NCBI RefSeq assembly: GCF_001012815.1
Contig: NZ_JYJP01000095.1
Coordinates: 17,152-81,151, forward strand
Direction: 5' to 3'
Length of the DNA: 64,000 bases
DNA from: Vibrio mexicanus
Lineage (GTDB): Bacteria; Pseudomonadota; Gammaproteobacteria; Enterobacterales; Vibrionaceae
Under the pieces are notes generated by a model. The model had not been told where the DNA came from. It ran no database searches and saw nothing but the letters and a program-made list of their open reading frames with translations. Below, piece after piece: positions 18,343 through 28,199 of the stretch (its first letter is position 1; the number at the start of each line of letters is the position of its first letter). The position numbers and the translations under genes are program-made.

Positions 18343-21300
18343 ATGGATTTAAAAATGATTAATAAAATTCCATATACTAGTTACCAAGGGAAAGCGAGTG
18401 ATCTGTGCCGTAAAGGTGACGCTGTTGAGTTTATCCAACCTTGGTACACACCGATCTCAACAACACCTGACAACACAGGTATGGCGGTGGGTGGCGTTGG
18501 TAGTGCATTTACCTTGACGCCAAATGGTGATACGCCGAACTTCAGTTTTATTCCCGGTATCTTTATTGATTGTTCTCAAGATGATATTCATTTCAATGAT
18601 TTCTATGTTTCAGTGATGAATATACCTTCTATTGATGATCTTAAAATAAAAGATTCTGTAGATATTGGTAACTTTTTAAAATATTACCCTGCCAAGTTGT
18701 CTCAGGTTGAATATGATTTGTGTGAAGTTCTTGATGTTATTAAAAATAGTCTTTCGTCTGGAGATTTTTATAAAACAAATAAATCTTCTTTTGACAAGTG
18801 GAATGTAGAATTCTCTTCCAAAACCAAACTCGCTCTGAAGCAAAACCCAAATGCGATCAGCACACAAATACTGGTCGCGTTGGATTTCTTCAACGGACTA
18901 CTGGTTGTTCGCAGTGCTGAGATGACGTCTCTTACTGCCGTAACTGAATCGGCTGTAAATGAATCCGTTGTAAATGAGCTGGCCGCGGCTGATCAGAACT
19001 CATCACAAATCGATTCGATTTCAGGCAGTCAGGTTGAGTACAAAGCACTCTATCCAATGGCGGAGTATGACTACAAAGCATTCGATGATGTCGTCATTGA
19101 AAGAAAAGTGGTTTCTCCTATCGTCAAAGGCGACAAGAAACTTTGTTCATTACCTTTGCACTGGAACCATTTTGAGCTGAAAAATACGGGTTCAGAAACC
19201 CGCCAAGTGACCCTTGTTCAACCACTGAAAAACCTTATTGGTTCGACTTATCGTAAAGGCCGCGATGGCATTCAAGATTCTGCATGCTACCTGACTCAAA
19301 ATCCGATTTCGCAAAAGCATCAAATCGTTCGTCGCCAAGAAGGTGAGATGCGTTTTGAAGGGGTGAGCTTATCTAGTGAATCACCTTATGGGGCGGATAT
19401 TGAAGGCGAAGTGATTTACGGTGTGCGAGCAAAAGAATCTTTGTTAACTAGCGGAAAAGTAACGGTTTCGTTGAAGTCCCAGATGTACTCGACTCAGGCT
19501 GATGACCAAGTTGTGGCTGCGTTGCAAACCGGGCGTACTAATGATGCGTTTGATCGTGGTATTTACAGTGGCCGCGAAGGATTATCCGCCTTGTGTGTGT
19601 GCAAGTAGAACTTGAGCCTGGTGAAAGTGTCGACTTAAGATTTGTTCAGGTGATGGATCACAGCAAGATTGCGCTTAACAGTTGGCAGTCGGATAAGGCG
19701 TACACGCAATTCTTTGCAGAGCAGAACCGAGCGGATGCGATGCTGGGTTACGTACTGCCTAAGTTAGAGACTATTGAGCAACAGATCGCCCAGCAGCAAC
19801 ACGACTACCTAGAACAAACCAAAACCAAGATCGAAGACCCACGCAGTGCTGAGCAGTTTGCGACCAGTGCGATGAACACTTTGTCTTTCTTAGCAGAAGC
19901 GACTGTGTGGGATAAGCAGGACAAATTCTTGGTGAAAGAGTGCGTGGATTACCCTTTCTTTAACTCGTTGGATGTGTATTTCTATGGCTCTTTCTCTTTG
20001 CTCTACTTGCTGCCTGAGCTCGATGGCTGCGTGATGAAAGAGTTCGCCAAGGCGATCCTTGCAGAAGACGACACCAAACGTCGTTACTGGGAATACGAAG
20101 ACAAGCCAAATGCAGAGTTAGTTGATACTAAATATGAAGGTGTTCGTGCAGTTAAAGGCGCGGTAATCCACGACTTAGGCAGCCCGTTTGACATTCAGCC
20201 TGACGCGTACAGCTGGCATAACGTCAAAGAGTGGAAAGACCTTGCACCTAAATACATCCTGATGGTGTATCGCCACTATCAATTAACCGGGAATCGTGAA
20301 CTAGTTGAAGCATGTTGGCCCGCGGTGAAAGAGAGTATCGACTTCTTGTCTGACTTAGTTGAAGAAGGCGATACCTTACCGCTAACGCGAGGCACGGATG
20401 ATACCTTCGATAATCTCTCATCTCATGGCATCTCAATCTACTGTGGAAGCCTTTGGGCTGCTGGCCTTAAGGCGGCAGCTAAGCTGGCGAACTTGATGCA
20501 AGAAAGTGAATTAGAGAGTGATTACAACCAGCGCTCTCGTGTGGCACTCACCACGGTGGAAGAGAGCTTGTGGGATGAAGAACTTGGCTACTACCATTTC
20601 TTCGTGACGCCTGTTCAAGCCAAGCACCTTACAGGTGTGGGCTATGAAGCTCTGACGCAGCTTGGACTGCAACTTACAGGAAATAGCATTGATGACAAAA
20701 ACCAACTTAACGATTTCTTAAACAGCGCAAAGGCTGAAGGGCAGTTGAGTAAGGTTGGGGTTAGAAATAATTTAAAACAGCGACTCATCGAACTGGCTCC
20801 TCAAGCCTTTACTCCCGAGTTTAGAAACTTAGTACCAGACTCAGACAACAGCTTTGGTGACTCATTACTGGCAGACACTTACCTAAAGCTGATTGGTATG
20901 GAAGGTTTGTTTAGCCCTGAACGAGTTCAGCGCTGCTTAGATTACACCTATCGAACTAACTTCGTGGCCAACAGCCCTAAGCTCGGCGTAGCAAATATGA
21001 CTTTGGCAGATGGTAAGCCACATGAGGCTTTCCAAGCGCAGGATGTATGGATTGGTGTGCAATACAGTGTGGCAACGGCGATGAGATTAGCGGGTAAATC
21101 TCAGCAGTCAACAACACTGATGGATACGCTTTATCAGGCTCTGTATCACTTAGCTAAGATTCCATTTGCGGCCCCAGAGGGCTTCAACTGCTCAGTGGCT
21201 GTAGATGAATTATCGCTCAGAGATGAGTTCGCAATTAGCGAGGCTGAGGCGAGCCAGTGGTTTGCAACCTTAGTGGAAATTCAAGCTCTACTTACTGATG

Positions 21301-21488
21301 GCCGCGTAAATCCTGACTTAGCAGTAAGCCTAGAAGCATTTTCAAAACAGCTGTCAGGTTCGATTGATCCTGAAAAGCATGCTGCGCTTCTTCAATGGTT
21401 ACTCAGTACTGGCTTGAAGTATACCGCTGGACGCTACTTTAGACCGGGAATGATATTCGCTTATCTGTATAACTCATTATCTGTATAA
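18343..21488 (+). CDS. GH116-like beta-glycosidase (frameshifted)
   Basis: About 1048 residues after repair. The N-terminal part has GMAVGGVGSAFTLTPNGD, resembling the GH116 start domain. The C-terminal helical barrel contains RGTDDTFDNLSSHGISIYCG and EAFQAQDVWIGVQYSVATAM, which correspond to the GH116 acid/base region and the QEVWTG segment. GH116 includes GBA2-type glucosylceramidases and bacterial beta-glucosidases of about 800 residues, so this one is long. No signal peptide is visible. The frame breaks at 19589-19590 (CC for CCC; LSALVCVQVELEPGES expected). The start may instead be ATG 18355; neither has a strong ribosome site. Residues about 60-180 are AT-rich, and a linker with a tandem repeat follows. 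Substrate unknown. Confidence 0.72.
18946..18975 (+). repeat. Two-copy 15-bp tandem repeat in the GH116-like gene
   Basis: GAATCGGCTGTAAAT is followed directly by GAATCCGTTGTAAAT, encoding ESAVN-ESVVN in a low-complexity linker (residues about 202-211). It suggests slippage expansion of a surface loop. Confidence 0.8.
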
Positions 21489-21524
21489 GAAAGGGCGGAA
21501 TAATTCAGAGCTGTTTTGAAAAAG

Positions 21525-21556
21525 GTGAGCTGCCTGTGACGGCGGTTCACTCTTTG
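21525..21556 (+). terminator. Weak hairpin after the GH116-like gene
   Basis: GTGAGCTGCC and GGCGGTTCAC can form an imperfect ten-pair stem with TCTTTG after it, about 35 bp past the stop. It may be a terminator, but the T tract is poor. Confidence 0.35.
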
Positions 21557-21626
21557 TATATCGGGCTTGGTATGAGATTGAGGCAAAGCCAGAGTTCAGT
21601 ACAATGTCGGCTCATAATGATAAAAC

Positions 21627-21674
21627 TATAATAAAAGTATATTGGTCGGTAGATAGCGATATCTACAGCCAAGT
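21627..21674 (+). promoter_or_regulatory. Promoter -10 and palindromic operator before second LacI gene
   Basis: A perfect TATAAT lies at 21627-21632 without a convincing -35. It is followed by GTAGATA-GCGA-TATCTAC (21649-21666), flanked by TTGG and CCAA, so the palindrome extends to about 31 bp. It covers the probable transcription start of the LacI gene at 21700, fitting either autoregulation or a 5' leader hairpin. Confidence 0.5.
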
Positions 21675-21699
21675 ACCTTAAATGTTGGAGTACTTTGCC

Positions 21700-22718
21700 A
21701 TGAGCAAAAAATCAAAGTCACCGACAGTTTACGATGTTGCAAAGCTTGCTAATGTTTCACCGAGCACGGTTTCACGCTTTTTGAATCGGACGACCTATGT
21801 CTCTGATGAAAAGAGCCAGAACATAGAACGTGCGATCAAAGAGCTGTCTTATAAGCCCAATTACTCTATGGAGCAGGGCACAAATCGTCGTTCAATGACG
21901 ATTGGGGTGTTGGTGCAACACCCCGATAGTCCCTATACCAGTCGTATTCTCAATGACATGGAGAAGACACTGATATCTTTGGGCTATTCCTTGGTCATTG
22001 CGACGGGGCACTGGCAAAAAAGCTAGAAGTACACGCGCTAGAGTATCTTGCGCGAAGTAATGTCGATGGCGTCATCATAGTCACGGGCAGCGTCAAGGGT
22101 GAGGATATTATTGAATATGCTCAGAAAATTCCTGTCGTTGCGGTTGGGTATGATGTGGAAGGGCCAAACGTCCGTAGCTTAAACATTGATAACGTGTTGG
22201 GTGGGTATATGGCCACCTTGCATTTGCTTCAGCAAGGGCACGTAAACATTGCCCATATCAAAGGCTTGTCGAGTCAACCTGATGCGGGGGCACGGTTTGA
22301 TGGCTACAAGAAAGCGCTGAATGAAGCTGGCATCAAAGTGTTGCCAAAACTGGTTAAGCAAGGCGATTTCAGCAGTGAGATGGGCTACGACAAAACCGTC
22401 GAGCTGATAGAGTCAAAGGTGCATTTCTCGGCACTATTTGCGGCTAATGATCAAACCGCTTATGGGGCGATCAAGGCGTTGCATGACCATGGCATTCGCG
22501 TTCCAGAAGACGTGTCTGTCATTGGGTTCGATGACTTGCCGACGTCTAAATTTTTCACGCCGGCATTGACGACTTTGCGTCAGCCAATAGAAGAAATTGG
22601 CGTAGTGTGCGCGAAATCGATTCTTAGCTTATTGAATGGAGAGCCTTCCGAGGAGAGGTTACCTCCTATTGATTTGCTCGTTAGAGAGTCGACCGTTTCA
22701 AAATTTCGCCAACTGTAG
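21700..22718 (+). CDS. LacI-family transcriptional regulator 2 (frameshifted)
   Basis: About 339 residues. The N-terminal helix-turn-helix is TVYDVAKLANVSPSTVSRFL; the effector domain follows from about residue 65 and ends QPIEEIGVVCAKSIL. ATG 21700 has GGAG nine bases upstream. The frame breaks at the G run 22005-22008: one more G gives ATGALAKKLEVHALEYLARSN, as expected. It differs clearly from the first LacI protein and lies between the GH116-like and large phosphorylase genes, so it may control one or both. Its own terminator follows at 22758. Confidence 0.88.
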
Positions 22719-22757
22719 GTAAACATTCTTGCCTAACAGCGCTGGAAAACTAACCAC

Positions 22758-22792
22758 AAAAAGAGCCGCATTCGCGGCTCTTTTGTTTTTTT
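22758..22792 (+). terminator. Rho-independent terminator after LacI 2
   Basis: AAAAAGAGCCGC and GCGGCTCTTTT form a long stem with a short loop (22758-22784), followed by GTTTTTTT. It ends the LacI 2 unit 40 bp after the stop. Confidence 0.92.
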
Positions 22793-22996
22793 GGGGGCTG
22801 TAATCTACGGTTAATTTAGGACGTTTAAACTCTCAGTCGCTGCCTAATACTCACGCCACAAGCTAATGTTATGTGCGTAACCGTCATACATGACTTATCA
22901 AATGTTAAGCGAGTGAAACGATAATGGGCTCACAAAACTTAAATCAAAATAGGATGGTGGTAACTGGTTGATTTTTGGTTTGAAAAATTTCGTGCT

Positions 22997-23023
22997 CATG
23001 AAACTGAAATAACGAATTTCATG
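22997..23023. promoter_or_regulatory. Inverted repeat related to the upstream operator
   Basis: CATGAAACTG (22997-23006) and TTTCATG (23017-23023) form a spaced inverted repeat. The left half is identical to the half-site of the 17-bp palindrome at 7872-7888, suggesting one regulator may see both regions. Confidence 0.4.
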
Positions 23024-23070
23024 GATTATCGATTGTCCGTGATTGCTTAATGAGTTTGGGAAATCGCGTA

Positions 23071-23098
23071 TTGAACCGACAAGGTGAAGGGATAATAT
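23071..23098 (+). promoter_or_regulatory. Putative sigma-70 promoter for the large phosphorylase
   Basis: TTGAAC at 23071-23076 and TAATAT at 23093-23098 are spaced by 16 bp. Transcription from here would give a leader of about 155 bases containing the stem-loop at 23141-23198 and the operator at 23209. Confidence 0.45.
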
Positions 23099-23140
23099 AA
23101 GTAAAAGGAAGTGCTTTACTAACCTTGTAGATGGGCTTTG

Positions 23141-23198
23141 GGAGATTAAACATATTGGCGAGTCGGGGACAACCAGTAGCGTTTAATCTCCATTTTTT
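23141..23198 (+). terminator. Leader stem-loop with T tract (possible attenuator or small-RNA end)
   Basis: GGAGATTAAAC (23141-23151) pairs perfectly over 11 bp with GTTTAATCTCC (23181-23191), enclosing a 29-base GC-richer loop, and is followed by ATTTTTT. It lies between the putative promoter and the phosphorylase start. Confidence 0.55.
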
Positions 23199-23208
23199 AA
23201 CCCCTCAA

Positions 23209-23220
23209 GAAAGCGCTTTC
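23209..23220. promoter_or_regulatory. Perfect LacI-family operator before the large phosphorylase gene
   Basis: GAAAGCGCTTTC is a perfect 12-bp palindrome of the LacI/GalR type, 41 bp upstream of the start codon. It closely resembles the site at 7860-7873. Confidence 0.7.
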
Positions 23221-23260
23221 ACGCCCTAGAAAAATTCAAACTAAAACGTGGAACATAATA

Positions 23261-26200
23261 ATGACAACTGAACACCTTAACTCGGATGTGCGAGGGGAGT
23301 TTGTCGACTTTGAAGGCGAACGCTTCTACCGAATTTCAAATGCAGACCAAATGGCACCGTTTTTTATCAGTGTGGTTTCGGCGAGCGATCATTGGTTATT
23401 TATTTCATCGACAGGATGCTTGTCGGCAGGTCGAATTCGTCCCGAGAATGCACTATTTCCTTATCGATCTGTTGACCACATTCACGAAAGCGCGGATAAC
23501 ACCGGCAGTAAGACGGTGGTTAAAATTCAGCAAGGCTTGACGACGTTATCTTGGGAACCTTTCAACCCAAGCCATGACGGAATCTATCGTGTAGAACGCC
23601 ACCTGTACAAAAACGCGATTGGCGACAAGATCGTCTTCCAAGAAGTGAACCATTCTCTGGACCTGATGTTTCAATACAGCTGGAGTACCAGTGAAGCCTT
23701 TGGCTTTGTCCGGGAAGCCAAGTTAACCAACCTAAGTTCGGAGCCTTGCCAAATTGAAATTCTCGATGGCATTCAAAATTTGCTGCCATCGGGCGCTCCG
23801 TTAAGTGCGCTACAAACGCGCAGCGCATTGGTCGATGCCTACAAATGGAATGAGCGTGTAGAGGACACAAACCTAGCGCTCTACACCATGTATGCGAAAC
23901 TGAGTGATCGGGCAGACCCAGCCGAATCTCTTTTGGCAACCACGGTGTTTAGTGTCGATGACGATGAACACACGGTTTTACTTTCCAGCAAACAGTTGGC
24001 TGCGTTTAGAAAGGGCGTTAGCCCGTCTCAAGAGCACTTAACCAAAGGTGTTCGTGGTAGCTACCTGATTCATAAAACGGTGACACTTGCTGAAAATGGC
24101 GACAACAGCTGGATGATCGTTGCGGATATCGACAAAGACCATAAAGCGGTTTGTGATCTCCAAGCAGTGCTTCAAGAGCAGCAGGACCTATCAACTGTTA
24201 TTGAGGCGTCCGTTAGGGCCAATCAACAAGAACTGATAGGATTAATGTCTGGCGCAGATGCATGGCAGCTGACGGCAGAAGAGACAACCAGTGTCCACCA
24301 TTATGCCAATGTGCTGTTTAACAACATGCGTGGTGGCGTGTTCGAAAACCATTACCAGTTGGATAAGAAGGATGTGCTAAACAGCATCAACGCATCCAAT
24401 AAAGCGGTATTTGCAAGTCACTCATCGCTATTGAACGGATTGCCAAACTCATTCACTCATCAAGAGTTGGTTCGTGTGGCAAAAGAAACCGAAGACGCAC
24501 AGCTGATTCGATTGGCTTATGAATATCTGCCCCTCACATTTGGCCGCCGCCACGGGGACCCAAGCCGCCCTTGGAACCACTACGAGATTAAACTTAAAGA
24601 CGAAAATGGTGAGCGCTTACTCTCTTACCAAGGTAACTGGCGCGATATCTTCCAAAACTGGGAGGCGATTGCGTTAAGCTACCCGGGCTTTATCTCCTCG
24701 TTTCTAGCCAAGTTTGTTAATGCGTCGACGGCGGATGGCTATAACCCGTATCGTATTACCAAAGAAGGTATCGACTGGGAACTGCTGGAACCTGATGACC
24801 CGTGGAGTAATATCGGTTATTGGGGCGACCACCAAATTATCTACTTGCTGAAGTTCTTAGAGCTTGCAGATAAATACCAAAGCGAAGAGCTGGTTGAGAT
24901 GCTAACGGCGAATGTCTTTAGCTATGCCAACGTGCCTTATGAGATTTGTACGGTTGAGGAGCTGTTTTCTAATCCAAAAGATACCGTGTCTTTTAATGAC
25001 CAGAAGCAGCGATTTACCGAAGAGAAAAGCGCAGAGCTGGGCAGCGATGGACGCCTGCTGTTGGATAGCGAAGGTCAGGTATACAGCGTCAACTTAATGG
25101 AAAAAATCTTGGTTCCATTGCTGGCGAAACTCAGCAACCTAGTAATTGGTGGCGGTATTTGGTTGAACACGCAAAGGCCTGAGTGGAACGATGCGAACAA
25201 CGCCATTGTTGGCAATGGCCTATCAATGGTGACTTTATACTATATGCGTCGCTATGTTGAATTTACTAAAGCACTTCTAGCAAAAGCGCCTGAAAAATAT
25301 TCAATGTCTCAGCAAGTCAATGACTGGTTAGTGGATGTGAGTGCTTGTCTGAATACGATTTGCGGCGAGCTCAACGTTGGGGCAGTCTCTGATCAAATGC
25401 GCTATTCACTGCTGGTGGAACTCGAAACCGTCGCAGAGCGCTATCGCAATCGAGTCTACCGCGATGGCTTGCAGGGCAAAGTGGATTGCAGTTCGAGTGA
25501 GATCGACTGTTTGTTGGACGCGAGCCTAGCCGTGCTTGACCATTCTATCGCAGCGAATTTACGTTCCGATGGCCTGTACAACGCCTACAATATACTTGGC
25601 TATCAGAACGAGACAGCAACGGTCGAAGAGCTGTATCCAATGCTTGAAGGGCAAGTCGCCGTACTGAGTGCGGGTGTATTGACACCAGAGCAAGCGGTCA
25701 CGTTACTGGATAACCTGTTCTCTAGCGAGATGTATCGAGAAGATCAGCATAGCTTTATGCTCTACCCAGATCGGGAACTGACTCGATTCGTCGACAAAAA
25801 CTGCATCCCGAAAGAGTCGGTAATGGGCTCCTCTTTGCTGGCATCGATGCTTGAAAATAAGACTACAGAGTCATTTGTGTCGATGGTAAGGGCCGTTATC
25901 ACTTCCATTCAGAATTCGAAAACAGCGGTTACTTGGCGCAGCGAGTTGAGAAAGTTAAAGCCGACTACGTAAACGCGACCGAGCAAGACTGGGCGGCTGT
26001 TTTTGCGCTGTACGAAGAGGTCTTCAATCACAAAGCATTTACTGGCCGCTCAGGGACCATGTTTGGTTATGAAGGGTTAGGATGTATCTACTGGCACATG
26101 GTTTCCAAGTTACTGCTTGCTGTTCAAGAGAATTACCAACGTGCCCTCAATACAGCCCCTAATAGTGAAGCGTGCAAACAGTTGGCAGAGTATTACTATC

Positions 26201-26698
26201 GAGTACGTGATGGGATTGGTTTTAATAAGACTCCGCTAAACTATGGTGCGTTCCCAACTGACCCATATTCACATACGCCAAAAACAGGGGCGCTCAACAG
26301 CCGGGTATGACGGGGCAAGTGAAAGAAGAAGTCATTACTCGATTTGGTGAACTTGGATTACAAGTAAGCAAGATGGAATTGTAGTGATGCCAACACTGCT
26401 CAATGCGACTGAGTTTCTTCAACAGCCGGCTTTGTTCCACTACCAAGACATTCTAAAGGGCAATCAGTCCATTGAGGTATCTAGAGGTGAGCTGGCTTTT
26501 ACCTATTGCCAAGTGCCGTTTATTTACAAGCTGGGAGAGAAGAACTCAACTACGGTTGAATACCGAAATGGTAATTCTATCACTAGGGATAACCACAATA
26601 TTGGGGCGGTAGAGGCTGAGGCTCTTTTTGAAAGAACAGGGGAGATTTCTTGCATAAAAATGACGATAGAATCTTCGTTAATTCGCGACGAAGGTTAA
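23261..26698 (+). CDS. Large beta-oligoglucan phosphorylase-like protein, GH94/GH-Q clan (three frameshifts)
   Basis: About 1146 residues after repair. The middle holds a helical-barrel segment (NYQGNWRDIFQNWEA-like, FISSFLAKFVNASTADGYNP, WSNIGYWGDHQIIYLL). The C-terminal part has the phosphorylase-like GAQQPGMTGQVKEEV stretch followed by a beta-rich cap. Three single-base losses split it: at 25859-25860 (ENKDYRVICVDGKGR expected), in the A run 26280-26284, and at 26370-26371 (QVSKDGIVVMPTLLNATEF expected), so the apparent small gene at 26387 is its C-terminus. GH94 members of this size include 1,2-beta-oligoglucan phosphorylase; GH161 and GH149 act on beta-1,3-glucans. I cannot choose among them. 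Cytoplasmic, with no signal peptide. Confidence 0.72.
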
Positions 26699-26787
26699 CT
26701 TGTTTGTAATGTTAAATATGGACTAACAAACGCAATTGAATCGAGTGATGTCAGGTCGCTTCGATTGCTAAAATTCTACCAAATTTG

Positions 26788-26841
26788 ACCACCTTAGCTT
26801 GTGTAAGCTTGATAGATACACAGTGTTCGGGTGGTTTTTTT
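26788..26841 (+). terminator. Terminator after the large phosphorylase gene
   Basis: ACCACC (26788-26793) can pair with GGTGGT (26830-26835), enclosing a second small hairpin (AGCTTGTGTAAGCTT), and is followed by seven T. It lies about 90 bp after the stop. Confidence 0.55.
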
Positions 26842-27293
26842 ATGCATGGTGGAGAGTATGTAACAGAGTGATTCTAAGCAAATAGCCTTTAACAAAGTGC
26901 TGCGAAAATCAGCTTGAAAGGTCAAAGTAACGAGTAATACGGAATAATTTTGCAAATAATTATCGGTTACGTCGAGTTAATTAACTTTTATAAAACAAAA
27001 CTATTGAAAAATTTATTTTAAGGATGGTGTTTTGTAACCACTTGTAACTGGGTAGTTAATGATCTGATTGGTCTCTGTTTGTAAAAATTTGATCTTGGTG
27101 CATTATATCGATTGGTATCATCATTTATACGAATAAGTGATTGTTTTTTGGTTACTTTTATCATCTTGTGATTATATCCCCTTATTTATCGATAAAAATT
27201 TATTATATGAAACAAGTTTGACTGAATGCGGTTCTAGGGTCTAATCTAAGTTCTAGCTAGGAAGGATTAATTGCTAACAAAGGGGGAATTAGC
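26842..27293. other. AT-rich intergenic region
   Basis: A 450-bp stretch with marked AT richness between 26930 and 27230. I see no gene, repeat or RNA fold that I can support. It probably carries the promoter and 5' leader of the small gene at 27294. Confidence 0.5.
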
Positions 27294-27539
27294 ATGGAAA
27301 AGGCTTACATCACACAATTGGCTCATTCGGCATTGAAAGCTCAAAAAAGAACGCTTGTTACCGATGTATTTGTGCGTCAAGGATTTACAATTCAAAACAC
27401 CGACTTCGATGATGTCACTTTCGCGAGCAAAGGTGTTTCTGCAACCGTAGCGTTCGATCGTCACTCAAACGCCACTCAGATCTCGGTGTTAGATTCACAC
27501 GCGGATAGTCTCTCGGCAAAACCTTTGACATTTTATTAG
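27294..27539 (+). CDS. Small hypothetical protein
   Basis: 81 residues, not recognised. ATG 27294 has a strong GGGGGAA ribosome site. The protein is soluble, without signal peptide or Cys, and begins with a basic helix (ALKAQKRTLVTDVFVRQG) followed by beta-prone sequence. It is one of only two plus-strand genes between 27 and 53 kb, stands alone after a long AT-rich leader, and is closed by a terminator, so it looks like an independently controlled short transcript. Confidence 0.65.
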   Translation: MEKAYITQLAHSALKAQKRTLVTDVFVRQGFTIQNTDFDDVTFASKGVSATVAFDRHSNATQISVLDSHADSLSAKPLTFY

Positions 27540-27660
27540 TCGTCGGCGCAGACTGGCACTAAATCAAAAATAACAATAACAACGTCCGTTCCAAGAAAAA
27601 TAACAACGAATAAATCCGTTTTTCTATCTATGTGAATGAAAAAACGTGAATGGAAAACTC

Positions 27661-27701
27661 TGACCCTTTCGAGCTTTTAGCCGAGAGGGTCATTTCGTTT
27701 T
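27661..27701 (+). terminator. Terminator after the small hypothetical gene
   Basis: TGACCCT (27661-27667) and AGGGTCA (27686-27692) pair, with TTTCGTTTT following. It lies 120 bp beyond the stop. It may also serve the minus-strand gene from the other side. Confidence 0.55.
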
Positions 27702-27719
27702 ATGGGGAAAAGATAATGG

Positions 27720-28166
27720 TTAGCCCGCGGATTCGCTGATTTTCTCTATAAACCAACTCCCTTTACATGGACCGTTGGTTAAATACCACTCTCCCGTGAA
27801 GCGTGTATTGGCTCCAGTAGCTGAAAATCGATAATCCCAATGGCGATTGCTTGCATACAAGACCAGATTACCTTGTTGGTCTACCCAGCCTTGTAACGGT
27901 GTACCATTATAATCCAGTCTCAATGAAGCCTTGCCATCAACAATTTTTCCCGTGATGGTTGTACGCTCACACAGGTTGTTATTAGTTACATTAATGCGTC
28001 TGCCGAGCCATTCGCCATCAAAATGTGTCGATACTTCAAAACCTGGCTCTGCTGGCAGTTTAGGAAAGGAATCCTCGGAACTTAGGCCTAATAAACCGTA
28101 TTTCTTGCCAACAATGATGAAAACCACAAAGCTGATCGCGATAAGTCCGAGTGTTTTTTTGTTCAT
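27720..28166 (-). CDS. Hypothetical membrane-anchored or secreted protein
   Basis: 148 residues. One N-terminal hydrophobic segment (LGLIAISFVVFIIV, about 5-20) looks like a signal anchor. The rest is a beta-rich domain of about 100 residues (FDGEWLGRRINVTNNNLCERTTITG) with two Cys, resembling small lipocalin-like or Wig-type stress folds only loosely. No catalytic motif. It stands 33 bp downstream of the GNAT gene on the same strand. Confidence 0.65.
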   Translation of the reverse strand: MNKKTLGLIAISFVVFIIVGKKYGLLGLSSEDSFPKLPAEPGFEVSTHFDGEWLGRRINVTNNNLCERTTITGKIVDGKASLRLDYNGTPLQGWVDQQGNLVLYASNRHWDYRFSATGANTRFTGEWYLTNGPCKGSWFIEKISESAG

Positions 28167-28199
28167 TGAGCGTCCCTCGGCCCGATAAAGAGTGAATGC

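Noticed and set aside
19589..19610. Programmed frameshift in the GH116-like gene
   Set aside because: No slippery heptamer or downstream pseudoknot is seen, and the same kind of one-base loss occurs in many unrelated genes of the window.
26387..26698. Separate small gene after the large phosphorylase
   Set aside because: Restoring one A at 26370-26371 fuses it in frame with the phosphorylase, and its sequence reads as the expected C-terminal cap.
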